Source: Panicum virgatum (Eukaryota > Streptophyta > Magnoliopsida > Poales > Poaceae). Taken from it: a DNA stretch of 64,000 bases. The notes under the pieces were generated by a model, which was not told the DNA's origin, ran no database searches, and saw only the letters and a list, made by a program, of their open reading frames with translations. Position numbers and translations under genes: made by a program. Location: positions 8,935,015-8,999,014 of the forward strand of contig NC_053146.1 of NCBI RefSeq assembly GCF_016808335.1. The letters run 5' to 3'. Below, piece by piece: positions 10,058 through 20,700 of this stretch (positions within the stretch are counted from its first letter, which is position 1; each line of letters begins with the position of its first letter).

Positions 10058-11744
10058 TTATAGTAGATCGAGTAGTATACTGATCACACTGCGGAGGTCG
10101 CAGTTGGAGTAGTCGTAGTTGTCGCCTTGTAGGGTGTTAGCGAGGCGCTGACACCTGAATGCCCTCTTCTGGTTGAGCTGGTGATGATGTTCATAGAGAT
10201 CTTCTGCTGGATGCTGCTCGTCCAGTTGGACGGTGACGGTCACCATTGGAGGAGGAGGAGGAGCAGGTAGATTCTCCTTGGTAGCGACTTGGGCTTCTGT
10301 GATTGCAGGAGGAGTAGTTTCCATGTTGTTGGAAAGGTACTCGTTGAAATCATCAGAATTGTAGTCGTCGAGGCTGAGAGGCTCCGTAGGATCGCCCTCA
10401 GGTTCTTCGGCGATACGAACCATGAGTATCTCACTGCAGAGGTCATGAACTTCTTGGTCTTGTTTGCTTGAGAACGGGTCTAAAGGAGTGCTCTGTTGGT
10501 AGGGCAGATCCTCTAGCTGTGAGGCAGAAGCATTGGGATCTTGTGCCTTCCTAAAGTACACTGTCCGTCCTTGCGGCGTTGCATATATAAGCAGGTTAGG
10601 GAGGGAGTCCTGATTGGACTTGAGGTTCTTAGCCGAGTTGGACTCGACTTGTTTACTATACTAGATTAGGTCGTCTAGTTGTTCCTCCGGATCGGAGGAG
10701 TACTCGGATTCGGAGTCGGTTAGCCCACCGATTTTTGAGTATGTATGTTTTGGGTGAGCGAGAAGTGGTATGCCCATCTCTACACGGAGGGCATTCTCGT
10801 TCATCCAGTGTAGCCATGATTGAGTAGGAGTTAGCCCCTCAGGCTCCTTAATCCAGGGTTTATCATAGATTGAGTCACTGGATTGTTCTAGGGCCTTGGC
10901 TTTTCCTTTTTTAAGCTTGGCCAGTTCTCAAAGAGCGTCAGCATGCTCGATTGGTTTGGCCATGGAGTCCATGAACAGCTCGACATTGTCTGACCACTCT
11001 TCAAGATCGTCAAATGGTTCAAAGTTCTCGAGACCGTTCATGAAGCGATCAAAGTCCTGATCGAACTTGGACTCGACAGGTTTCGGAGTCCGAGTGTGAG
11101 CAGGTTTCGGTGAAGGGCTCTGAGGTATCCTGGAGATAGACGGTCCCATCCGAACAAGCCGGGGGTTTGTCTCACCAGCTCCCCCACAGATTCCTCCTCC
11201 CGATTTAATTCTGCTCTTTGTTTTGCAGAGTGCTTTCAGCCACTTTAATGCAGTTAGCAAGCTTTGACTTTACCTGATTAATCCCTAAGAGCATGTCGCC
11301 CGACCTCTTATGCGGCGGGTTTTGTGCTTTAGGGTTCTACTGTAGTGCAGATGGGCTGAGAGCGGTTTCTGCAAGTTTGATGCAGCCCTCTATCGATCGT
11401 GAAACTTGATCCACTCCGGCGAGTAGTTTTGAGTTTTTGATCTTAGGGCGTTTGATTGTCTTCAGATGAGCCAGGTATTTTCCAAGAGTTTTGGAAAAGC
11501 AAGGCTTTTCGGAATCAGAATTTGTGTCGAACTCGACCGAACCAAGAGTTCGGTTTTGAGTTGTCACGTTTCCTGGGTTGTCCGAGTCGAGTTCGGGTGG
11601 AGCTCTTTTCTCGTCGAGATCCACAGACTCGCGGATGCAGGCGAGTTGGGGGGCGGGTTTTCGATTTAGGCGAGTTAGGCATGACAAGGTGGGTGGAAAA
11701 GCCCCCCGTTCCATCAGCCGTGCAAGCCCAGGAACCGAAAACAA
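10058..11744 (-). pseudogene. Gag-like reading frames of a minus-strand retroelement fragment
   Basis: Three consecutive minus-strand open stretches (11744-11337, 11260-10928, 10561-10058), separated by stops or shifts, give acidic, proline-rich protein. Pieces such as FDRFMNGLENFEPFDDL and HHHQLNQKRAFRCQRLANTL resemble the N-terminal region of gag-type proteins of grass Gypsy elements. No zinc knuckle, protease or RT is present. It could be an antisense ORF of the flanking plus-strand element or an independent fragment; I cannot decide between the two. Confidence 0.4.
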
Positions 11745-11762
11745 AAGTCGTGTTTGACACCT

Positions 11763-13728
11763 TGTGATATACTCTATATGATGATGCTATGAGTCTAGTT
11801 TGAAACTATGTGTAGTTGGTTTTAAAAAATACGATTAGTCTATAGATCTTTTTATTTATATCTTTTATTCTGAAGCTATGTTTTAAATGAGCTTTGAACT
11901 ATGTGATCTTCGGAGCATGTCAAGCTTTTTAAATTTTTTCAAAACACATTGTTGGACCTTAACTCATGCTTTTAAAACTTTTCCTCTCTATATATTGTTT
12001 ATATCCTAAAAGATTTATTTAAAAACCTTTTTGTGGTCTGTTTTGAAATAAATCACCTTTTCTTTTTCTTTTGACTTCAAACCATGTTTCTTAGTATAGT
12101 TAGTTTATGGAGTTCTTTATGTTCCCTTTTACTCCATAAATGACTGCCCAGTAGATAGAAAATGAATGGTTGTTTTCTTGACAGGAGTTTTGATGAATGA
12201 TAACTTTTTAGTGAAGGAAAGCTATACTCAAGCACTTCACTAATTTACTTTTACTGCATTGCATATGAAAATAACATCGTTAGTAGACGGAACGTACGAG
12301 TTTATTCAGGAACCAGATGGGGATTTCTCTGAAGCTCGGACCAACGTTGAATTAACTGAAGCCCCAAACTCTGATTCGGAAGAACTAAAGTCCACTGACT
12401 CTATAGACTTCAATACAGGCAAGCCTCGGTGCATAATCTTATTATTTTATGCAACTTATTCCTATTTATTGTGCATTTAAGTTATTGGAGTTGAATGAAA
12501 ACCTTAGATGCATCATCTTAGGTACCTATTGATTGAATACTAGAAACAGAGTCCGCTTAGATGCTATGCTAATAGGACCAGTAAAAGTCGAATGATTTTC
12601 TGTCACTCGCGAGCTTTATAGGAATTGATTGTTTACTTTCTTGCAATCACTATAAGGACCATGGACGGATTTGGTCATCATCTTCATCGGAAGTCCGTCT
12701 GTGTTGATAAATTGCTAAGGCCGCAGTGTGTGGTAGCGGTGGTTAAGCGTTTGAAAGTATTAGCCACATGCCGTAAATATGGTACGTGGCAAGCCTAGTA
12801 ACTCCTCGGCCCGGCAAGTGGACATACCTTTCACTCTCTCGTAGAGATAGGAAGTTAAATTAAGTTGAAAGTTATATTAAGTTGCGCAACAATCACGGGT
12901 ACAGAGAAGTGCGGTTCTCTGTAGTCGGGGAGAGTGACCCTGTCTATGAATCGGAATGAGAAGCCAATGGTTGCTTGGAAGTGACTCGACGGTGCTTCAA
13001 GCGTGTGTGCTAGGTTTACCCTTGCAAGGTTGGAATTTCGATTCAGAATCGTCCGCCTCTCACGATGTATGAGACTGCTTAATCCCTTTGCTGCATAGAG
13101 TAAGAAGTGGAACAATGATGATCTCAATATGGTTGGAGGAAATTAACTCCTCTACCATCTTTGTATAGATAGGTGCTTACCTAGAATAATAATTGAAACT
13201 AGAATTTGAAAGCTAAAATTTGAAATTAAAGACCTACTCTTTGTGGCTTTTCAGCAAAAGAAAACCCCAGAGCTTGTATAAGCCTTGCATGTCTAGCTAA
13301 AGGGATATTTTATACCCTTCTTCGGGTCAGCCTTGCTGAGTATTAGTATACTCAGTCTTTCTTGTGACTTTGTTTTCAGGTAATCCCTGGAATGCTTGGT
13401 GAGATTGACGTCATGTAAGGGCTTCATCATGATGTCATATATCGTCGCTAGTTGTCGTTTTCTTCTTTTAATTTCTGAGGTACCCCGTTTGAGTTCTCAA
13501 ACTTAGTTTTTAATAACTTTCACCATTAAAGTTGTATTATGGTTATTGTAATCTCTGGACTCACCTTCGCGTGAGGTATGTTGTTTCGATCTGAAATATA
13601 GTGGTTTTATCGGGATTTTACCCGACAGACTGTCAAATTACTCTGTTTTAAGTGCGTATTAACCATTTTATCAGTATTAGTTATTGTTAACGCATTTAAT
13701 CTAGATTAATTTTGGCGGTTCTGCCACA
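11763..13728 (+). repeat. Long LTR (plus), solo or truncated, carrying mini-exons
   Basis: A non-coding, LTR-like block ending in GGCGGTTCTGCCACA, a common 3' end of grass Gypsy LTRs. The left edge (TGTGATATAC at 11763) is a guess, since no matching target duplication is visible. Inside are a 45-codon open exon (12284-12418) and a short terminal exon (13380-13402). The layout is also seen in the Tekay LTRs (27517-30867). The following sequence (from 13729) belongs to G1. Confidence 0.5.
12284..13402 (+). other. Spliced mini-ORF inside the LTR (exons 2 and 3)
   Basis: Exon 2 (12284-12418) follows an AG|TAGACG acceptor and reads an acidic peptide (starting DGTYEFIQEPDGDFSEA) up to a GC-type donor, ACAG|GCAAGC. 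Exon 3 starts after TTTTCAG (13377-13379) and gives a few codons before a TGA at 13400-13402; the phase matches. A perfect 8-bp hairpin, CTGAGTAT/ATACTCAG, lies at 13336-13355 just before the acceptor. The same acceptor word, GC donor, hairpin and short last exon recur in the Tekay LTRs. No first exon could be assigned. Confidence 0.4.
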
Positions 13729-16206
13729 CATGGCCTTTACGGCTTAATCCCTGCGAGCGCGACCAAATCAGGAGCAAGAAGTAGGGGAAGAAACAGCACG
13801 AAATCAACAACAATCGGAAGCCAGACTCACCAGACTGATGTACCCCTTCTCGGGGCGCATCTTAATCTTCCAGAGATCCTCTGGGTCGGAGGGGAACCGT
13901 GCCACCGCGCTCTTTGCCCTCTGGGCAGCGGCGTCAAGGGGGAGCAGCACGCTCGACATCCTCGAACCCTCGGCCGCGGCCTCAGGGATAAGCTCGAAGA
14001 TCGGCAGCTTCCTCTCCATGAGAGGAATCACCCTCTGACGATTGAAGTTTGCAATAACGGCGGCCGCCATCAGCTCCTTTTTTGCCAGATACTGCAGCGC
14101 ATTGGTGAACACCTCAAGCCTGGCCTGCTGCTTCGGGGGCGACACCCCCCAACCCCACAAGTCCGGCTTCTCCTGGAGCACCTTGTCGGTGAATGGCGGG
14201 AGCCGCTCGTCGTCGTTGCGCAAGTAGAACCACCCTCGGGTCCACCCGGCGTTGTTCGTGGTCATCCTGCTGGGGATGTACAGGTTCGCCCTCTGCCCGC
14301 GCACGTGGAGCATAAGGCCACCGGCGCGGGCGTATCTCCTCGGCTGGCCCCGTATGGAGTCGGTGTAGAGCTCGCCGTGGAACATATGGATCCACAAGTC
14401 CCACTGCGCCTCCAACCCCAGGAAGCCCTCATAGAGGGCGACGAAGACCACCGCCTGCGAGATGGAGTTGGGGGCGAAGTTGTGTAGCTCCACCCCGTAG
14501 TGGTCGCAGAGCGCGTGGATGAACCTGCCGGCGGGGACGCCGAACCACCGCTCATGAAGCCGCACGAGGCTCAACATGTAGCCAGTCGGGGGCTTCAGCT
14601 CGCTCTCCTCCGGCCGCGCAGCGATCCACACCGGCCGCGACAGGTCGAAGTTCGGCGGCAGGAGCCCGTCGCTGACTAGCCCCTTCAAGACCACCTCGGT
14701 GGCGGAGGACTTCCCCCATGGCAGCGGCTCCTCGTACTGCACCATCACTCCGGATTGACGGGGAACACGGGGAACAGGCTCGGACGAAGGCAAAGGTGCG
14801 CTCGCCCTCCTCTTCTTCCTCCTCTTGCTTCTTGGCTCTGGGCTCTGGGTCAGGGTAAGCGAAGAAGGCAGGGGAGGCGAAAGCAAATGGCCGGGTGAGC
14901 CGAATGGATCCCCCCTCTCTCACTTTTATCCACCACACCGGGCGGATTCGCCGTTGCGGCCTAGAATCTACTGCATTAAATGCGGGGGATATCTTAGCCA
15001 CCGACAACTGGGCCCCACGCCCGCGGAGAACCCCACGCGCGCACACGGCAATAATCGCAGTGCAGTAACCGACGTGGGCGGCAGCACTGTAGCGCCGTCT
15101 CATCAGCCGGCCACCACCCATGCCTCTCCACCTGCTCGAGACGACCGCCTGAAAAGGCGCGCCCACACCGCGCCGCACGTACCGGGCCACGTTGCCCACG
15201 ACCAGCGGAAGTCCCGCGCGCACTACCGGCGACTCCGCGCTGTTTGCAAACCGTGACGGAATATTCCCTTTAGGGGCTCCCTACCCTCGAAGGAACTTTA
15301 TTCCGAGGCTTTACTGATCAGGGGTTCGAAGCTTGGCCCATCAAGAGTTCGACAGGCACCCCAGATCACCAGAGTCAGGGACTGCACAGATGAGCCATGC
15401 GAGCTACACTCGAACACAGAGTTCGAGACATCCTACGCAGTGTTCAAGGCCAGTCGAGGGTGCCTAGCAGGGGGATCCCATCGAGGGATAGCATCGAGCC
15501 CTCGGACCCTACCGAATGGGTCCGGGCCCCGCCTAGAAAACCTATGCGAGCGCTTTATGCGACGTGTCCACAGACCACAAGCCGAACCTTATCGAACGGG
15601 GCACGAACGTCCACTTGAACCACCTGCTAACAGCTCGCCGAGGCAACCATGGCTCGCGGCCCGGGCATGGGTAGCATGGCACGCCTCACCCCTCCTCCCT
15701 GCGGAAGGGTGACGAGGGTCATAACGAAAGGTCGAGGGTCCCCTGAACGCCTTCACGCAGGCCAGGGCTCGGGGGCTCCTCGCATGCCACGGCCTAGGCC
15801 GCACCCTCGAATAAATCGGCTACCATTGATTGAAAAATCCCACGTGTCGAACAAACCTCCCACGCTACACACGTCTGCCGGATTGATCAACAGAGTTGCG
15901 GGCCACTGTACCAGCACGAGAAATGCCGAGGCTGGCTGAAAAGAATGTCGGGGCCAGCTGAAAAGGAAGCTGGGCAATTGCCGCACCTGATCGACCATGC
16001 AGAGCGACGCTTATAGCCCTTGGAAGAGAGCAAGCACTCCTCCAAGGCCTCGGGGGCTACACCTGCGGGTGCACTGATGCGCCCCCATGGAGAAAACTTC
16101 ACACATTCGAGGATCAAAACCCCCACGGTTAGCACCCGAATCGCGCCCTCGAGGGATCAAGCCTCTGCAGGGCTGATGCTCATCCCAACAAAGGCTCGGG
16201 GGCTAC
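13729..16206 (+). mobile_element. G1 Gypsy element, 3' internal region
   Basis: Plus-oriented internal DNA of a Gypsy element truncated on its left by the preceding LTR. It holds an antisense ORF (13804-14886) and a non-coding GC-rich 3' region with repeated GCTCGGGGGCT words. It ends with the polypurine-like AAAGGCTCGGGGGCTAC directly before the LTR. G1 pol is not present in the window. From 15603 on, the sequence is duplicated at 49162. Confidence 0.6.
13804..14886 (-). CDS. Antisense Transposase_28-like ORF within G1 (360 aa)
   Basis: An uninterrupted 360-aa frame on the strand opposite to G1. After a basic N-terminus (KRRKKRR, about residues 21-27) comes the same domain type as at 7873: LVSDGLLPPNFDL, then HALCDHYGVELHNFAPNSI, FVALYEGFLGLEAQWDLW and FYLRNDDERLPPF. 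The C-terminal part includes FNRQRVIPLMERKLPIFEL. Grass genomes annotate it as putative gypsy-type transposon; the function is unknown and plausibly gag-like. Antisense ORFs in the 3' half are known from some Tat-type elements such as maize Grande. The start at 14886 is the first ATG after an upstream stop. The end at 13804 may be an exon boundary, because the last residues (SLASDCC) look like intron read-through. Confidence 0.6.
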   Translation of the reverse strand: MLSPPLPSSLTLTQSPEPRSKRRKKRRASAPLPSSEPVPRVPRQSGVMVQYEEPLPWGKSSATEVVLKGLVSDGLLPPNFDLSRPVWIAARPEESELKPPTGYMLSLVRLHERWFGVPAGRFIHALCDHYGVELHNFAPNSISQAVVFVALYEGFLGLEAQWDLWIHMFHGELYTDSIRGQPRRYARAGGLMLHVRGQRANLYIPSRMTTNNAGWTRGWFYLRNDDERLPPFTDKVLQEKPDLWGWGVSPPKQQARLEVFTNALQYLAKKELMAAAVIANFNRQRVIPLMERKLPIFELIPEAAAEGSRMSSVLLPLDAAAQRAKSAVARFPSDPEDLWKIKMRPEKGYISLVSLASDCC

Positions 16207-16385
16207 GGTCGGGTACCATGATTAGGGGCACCCTAATCAGGGGACTAAATTACCCTCAAAACACAAACACGTGTTAAGCAATCGGGCCCATGAAGGCTTG
16301 CAGTCTACTTCCGATCCAAAGAAAAGGAAAGGACTCAAAGAGGCCCAATTCGTGCTCGGCTCGCGGCCTGGCTCTACAGTGCAGC
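15603..16385. repeat. 783-bp duplicated G1 block, left copy
   Basis: Matches 49162-49944 base for base in length (783 bp each), with about 16 substitutions by eye (around 2%). It contains the last part of G1 internal DNA and the first 179 bp of its LTR, up to the Copia target duplication GCAGC. Upstream of 15603 the sequence is ordinary G1; upstream of the other copy it is Copia ORF2. Confidence 0.85.
16207..16385 (+). repeat. G1 LTR, first 179 bp (left copy)
   Basis: Starts GGTCGGGTACCATG, where the other copy has the canonical TGTCGGG, so the terminal T has mutated. It is preceded by a purine tract and ended by GCAGC, where the Copia LTR begins. The remainder of this LTR in the window is at 51635-52767. 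Confidence 0.75.
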
Positions 16386-16692
16386 TGTAAGCATCTAGGC
16401 CCTCTAGGTATGTTTCGGTGATTAATGACAACCATTATTGTGACTAATGAGTTTGTGCAGCTTAATGAATCATTACCGCTCATTTGGTCATATGTCAAAA
16501 GAGGCCCCTGAATTTCGTTATTCAAAAAGACGATCTCGGTATTCAACTCAAATATATAACAAGACTAAGGATCTTTTTAGTCCTAAGTGTCGTAAGGTTG
16601 AGAAGGACACTTAGGTTAGTATAGGTTTTATAGTTTTGTAGTGATCACACTATTAAGAGGGGTTAAGGTCAAGTAACTTGAGCATGGACATG

Positions 16693-18134
16693 TGTTGACG
16701 TTCACTAACGCCTCCGATTTGTATACCGCAAGCGCACGGTTCGTGGTAGCTTTTCCCTTAGAGTATTCCACCAAGGTTTATCAATCCGTGGATCGACAAT
16801 GAACTTACTAGGGTTTTCTATCTAATCTAACGGATCTATCCTAACATGAAGCATTAATTGCATATAAAAGGTGAACCTTTGATAAATATGAGTGATGTAC
16901 GAAGGTTGATCTCATCCATGAACATCGGTAAGGATAAAGCATGACCGAAGGCATGACTAAGCCTATCACACGCATTCTAGTTGTAGTTCTAGCTAAATGA
17001 GTAAGATCAACATGCATCTCATCCAAAGCCTCTTTAAATCAAAACCTCCAATCCGATCCCTCGATACCCAACCTACTCTGTGGAGACGGCCTGTCACGAC
17101 GCCCCCCTTTTCAACGGGATACCCTGAAGCAAGTCGAACCTCCTTTGGGTAGATCCGGTATGAACTCCTAGCCACCATAGCTACAAGAACACCCCATGCA
17201 ATCTATCTCGAGAATAGATCTAGGAATAAGCGCACCCAAAGCAAGAACGAAATCGAAAGAGGAGAGACATGATCGCTAAATAGATCGGATGACAAGAAGA
17301 CATTACTCACATAATAGATTCGTTTGGATCGCCACCACCGCGTATACACCATTGACGACTCCAACTAGCTCATGAACTCCACCATGACACAACCACGCAG
17401 GGAGGCCATGGTGGCTAGGGATGGCCTAAGCCATCTCCTAAACAACTTCGAAGACTTGCGGCGGCCGTCGTCTCCCTCCGGTCTTGGCCCTAGGTTTTCG
17501 TCGAGTTCTGGTTGGATGGATGCCTCGAGTTGAATAAGGTGCGAGCTATTTATAAGCCGAGGAAGCCACCGGTCGAAGGGGAAGGCAAACCGCCTCAGAA
17601 AAGGGCTGGGCCGGCTGGCCTACCCCTTTTCGGGCTCGCCTCGGTCTCATCTTTGGCGTGTAGACTCCTCGCATCTTCTAGAGTTTCTGTCCTTCACGAT
17701 TGCACCCCTTTGGACGTTGTTATCTTGGAGATATCTTCGAGGAAAGGATAGGATAGGGAATCCTTCCTTAAATCTTCATTTGCTTTGCTTAATCCCGAAG
17801 TATCTTGATCTCATCTTCGTGGGTTCGGTCCTTTGGGCTCTCTTGGAGGATGGATCTGCATGAATGTGCTTCGAATCAACATGGGCTTTGGTCCTTCCTT
17901 TGGGCTTTGGCCTTCGTCTTTCTCCGTGTTAGCGCTCGATCACGGGCCTCGTCATTTCATGCTCCAAAATAGGCCAAAAACCTGCAAAAACGAAGTTCCT
18001 CCAAAATATATGTGCATATGTGAAAATGACCAATAATTAGGCCGGGGTTAGGACGGTTAGTGATTTTGATATTGAATTCATGCCATTATCAAGGATAAAC
18101 AAGGGATAAAATGGGTACTTAAGGAGCGCCAACA
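16693..18134 (-). repeat. LARD 3' LTR
   Basis: 1442 bp. In minus orientation it starts TGTTGGCGCTCC and ends GAACGTCAACA. The TATA box on the minus strand is near 17547-17554. It differs from the 5' LTR by about ten substitutions and a 3-bp repeat indel (GTG near 17410). Confidence 0.92.
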
Positions 18135-18147
18135 TTCCCCCCATGCT
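18135..18147 (-). promoter_or_regulatory. LARD polypurine tract
   Basis: On the minus strand AGCATGGGGGGAA abuts the 3' LTR. Similar purine words recur inside the element near 18975, 20088 and 20198. Confidence 0.75.
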
Positions 18148-20339
18148 TAAACCTTGCTCGTCCTCGAGTAAGTCCAGGAGCTTTGCTTATAAAGAAATCA
18201 GCGTTGCCCCTCAATGTCCTCTCTGCACTTAGTCATACGTAACAAGACATATTGCTCTCTCAAGTATTTAGCATTTATGTTCATGTTGTGACCGGCTACT
18301 TTTTCATTATGGAAGATAGACTAGTAATTAAAGAACAAGTCACAATAATAAATAAATGCAATGCTCTCAAACTTAAGCGAACTTCAAACCTTTACCTTGT
18401 TTCATCGTGAAGAGTTTTCAAAAGAATGCATATCAAACATAAGTGAGGTTCTCTTGCAAAAGATCATGGAAATACTCATCTCATCAAGTCGCTCAAGCCT
18501 ACATTAGATTGTTTTCAACCTATTCTACTCATATATAAAAGTGGAATGCTTATGTGGAACTTGGTAGGTTAAAACAATCCTAGCAAAACATTATACTTGA
18601 AATATTATCAAACTAAGAGAGAGATCTAATGGGATTACCGAGACTAGTCAAAAAGGCCATTGGAAAATAATGTTGGAGAGGGGGAAAGATGAAACACACA
18701 CATTTAGATAGGTGGACATGTGCAAGTGGCAAATGGATGATCCCGAGACACAAATGAAGTTCTCGTTATCGGATTGCACATGGTTGGAAGATTTGAGTAT
18801 GGAATAATTCTTCAAAGTAACTTGGAAAATTAATGAAACCAAAAAGAACTAAGGAGCATTTTATTCTTCTCTTTTTTTTCTTTTCTCCCCATTTTTCATT
18901 TTTCTTTTTTTTTCTTTCTTTCTTTTTGCTCCTTAGAACTTTTGATAACATAGAATACTTACCCAGCCATCCCCCCATGCTTGAACGAATGCTCGTCCTC
19001 GAGTATGAATAGTGGGAGAACCAACTAGCTAGGGTAAGTATCTCAAATTCACCTTCTTCGTAAAACCGCTTGAAGGTGTGTTCCAGGATCAAAACCTTTC
19101 CCTCCCGCATACTGTCACTACACGAGGATAATCGGTAACGAACAACAAGAACACGATAGTTGATGTACTCTGGGTAAACCATGCAAGAGCAAAGCAAACC
19201 CAAAGCCAAGTCGCGATTCTATTAGGCATCAAAGTATCTCCGGGAGCCTTGTCTCCCAAAACTTTTCTTTATATGGTGCCCTTGATTCTTTTGATTCCGT
19301 CGAAATGATAATCCATACTCAAATTGGGTTGTGGTCAAGGAGGTAATCACAAAAAGATATTTTTGGTTTAGGGTGGATATCCAGCGAGGTTTGTAAAATT
19401 CCCGAAGTAGAAACTCATAATGCATGGATAAATAGGCTAGCAAAAAGAAGGTTACGCAAAAAAAATGGAATGACCAGCTTCTTAGTCTCATACCAAAGAA
19501 ATCAATCTTCATCCAACTCATCAAAATATAAGTTTGCAATCTAAAGATTTCATCATGAAAGAATATGCTTCTATAGGCTTTGGTAGGTAGAACTTTGCAA
19601 GAGATTCACAAATGTAGATAGCATAGGAATTAAGTTTTCAAATTAAACAACACAAGGTGTAAGGTCATCGGTAGACTTAAATCAAAGAGCAACATATAAT
19701 ATGTGGGTTTAGAATTTAGTCATTTAACCTCCACAAATAAAAGAGCCGGTATTTAATCATTTTAATTCCATTTAATTGAGAGCAAATGGTCAAGTCATAT
19801 ACAACATAGCGTAGGTAAAACAAAGCAGCAACTTTCATCATTTTTCCATAAGCATAAGGCATTGCCAAAATGTATCATTGTGGTGAGCTCAAAGTGATGG
19901 CGATCCTACACTTATTGAAAACAAAAACGAAACTAGGTTGTCCTCCTAGAAGCCATGTGATAGGTTGAGAGATATATACAAAGGTTGCATCTATGGTTGA
20001 AGGCATATATGTACAAGCATTTAGAAAAAGAGAGAGTTGAGGAAGAATTACCGTCCTTCTCGATGCTCGTAATGAAGTGTAGCGCGGCCTCCCCCATACT
20101 TAAGCATTGTGCTAAGCATGGAAGAAGAATCATAAGCATCTTGTGGCAACCGTGATTATCTTACTCCATGAAATCTTTCTTACTTGTCCACGAAATCCTC
20201 CCCCATGCTTAGCATGATGCTAGGCGTGGAAGGAGAAGATGGACCATCTTGAAATTTTTGAAGTCCTTCCCTCATGTGTATGAATATCATCTTCAATGTG
20301 TCTTCACCTTTGTTGCCTCAATTTCCTTCAACTTCTTCT

Positions 20340-20700
20340 TGTACTAAGTCATGGTCCCAATCATTGCTTCACGTCGTCGTCGCCACCTTCAATTCATTGT
20401 CTCATTGCTGCCGCATCTTCACGAATTTTTTCTTTCAATTTCTAGAACAGAACCTGTACTAAAACATTGCTCGATTGCGAAGTGCACGAATTTTTCTTTC
20501 CAACGAGTCCTTATTCGCCCAAAATTGATTCCGAACAAGAGAGTTATGTTCATTTTATCCAAGCGCTGCAATCTGTCCCGACGAATTTCAGAACGCGCAA
20601 CGTCCAATGTTCTTGTCATATCTCCTTGTACGGGTCTTCAAATTCATTGATCTTGAATGCGTTGGAATGAGAATTTGATGGAGCTTCTGAATATCAACTT
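20340..20700. repeat. LARD internal module A
   Basis: Has the shared order: CAGAACCTGTACTAAAA, CTTTCCAACGAGTC, AGAGTTATG, CTGCAATCTGTC, TTTCAGAACGCGCAACG, CTCCTTGTACGGG, and finally ATGCGTTGGAATGAGAA. The same landmarks in the same order occur at modules B, C and D. Confidence 0.75.

Noticed and set aside
10058..10561. A host gene encoding an acidic proline-rich protein
   Set aside because: Lies among retroelement fragments, has neighbouring frames of the same style and resembles gag-type linkers.
11763..13728. Clean solo LTR with target duplication
   Set aside because: No matching 5-bp flanks could be found for any plausible left edge, so it may be truncated rather than solo.
14552..15256. 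223-codon minus and 143-codon plus frames upstream of the antisense ORF
   Set aside because: Compositional frames in GC-rich G1 DNA; the minus frame overlaps the real domain in the wrong phase.
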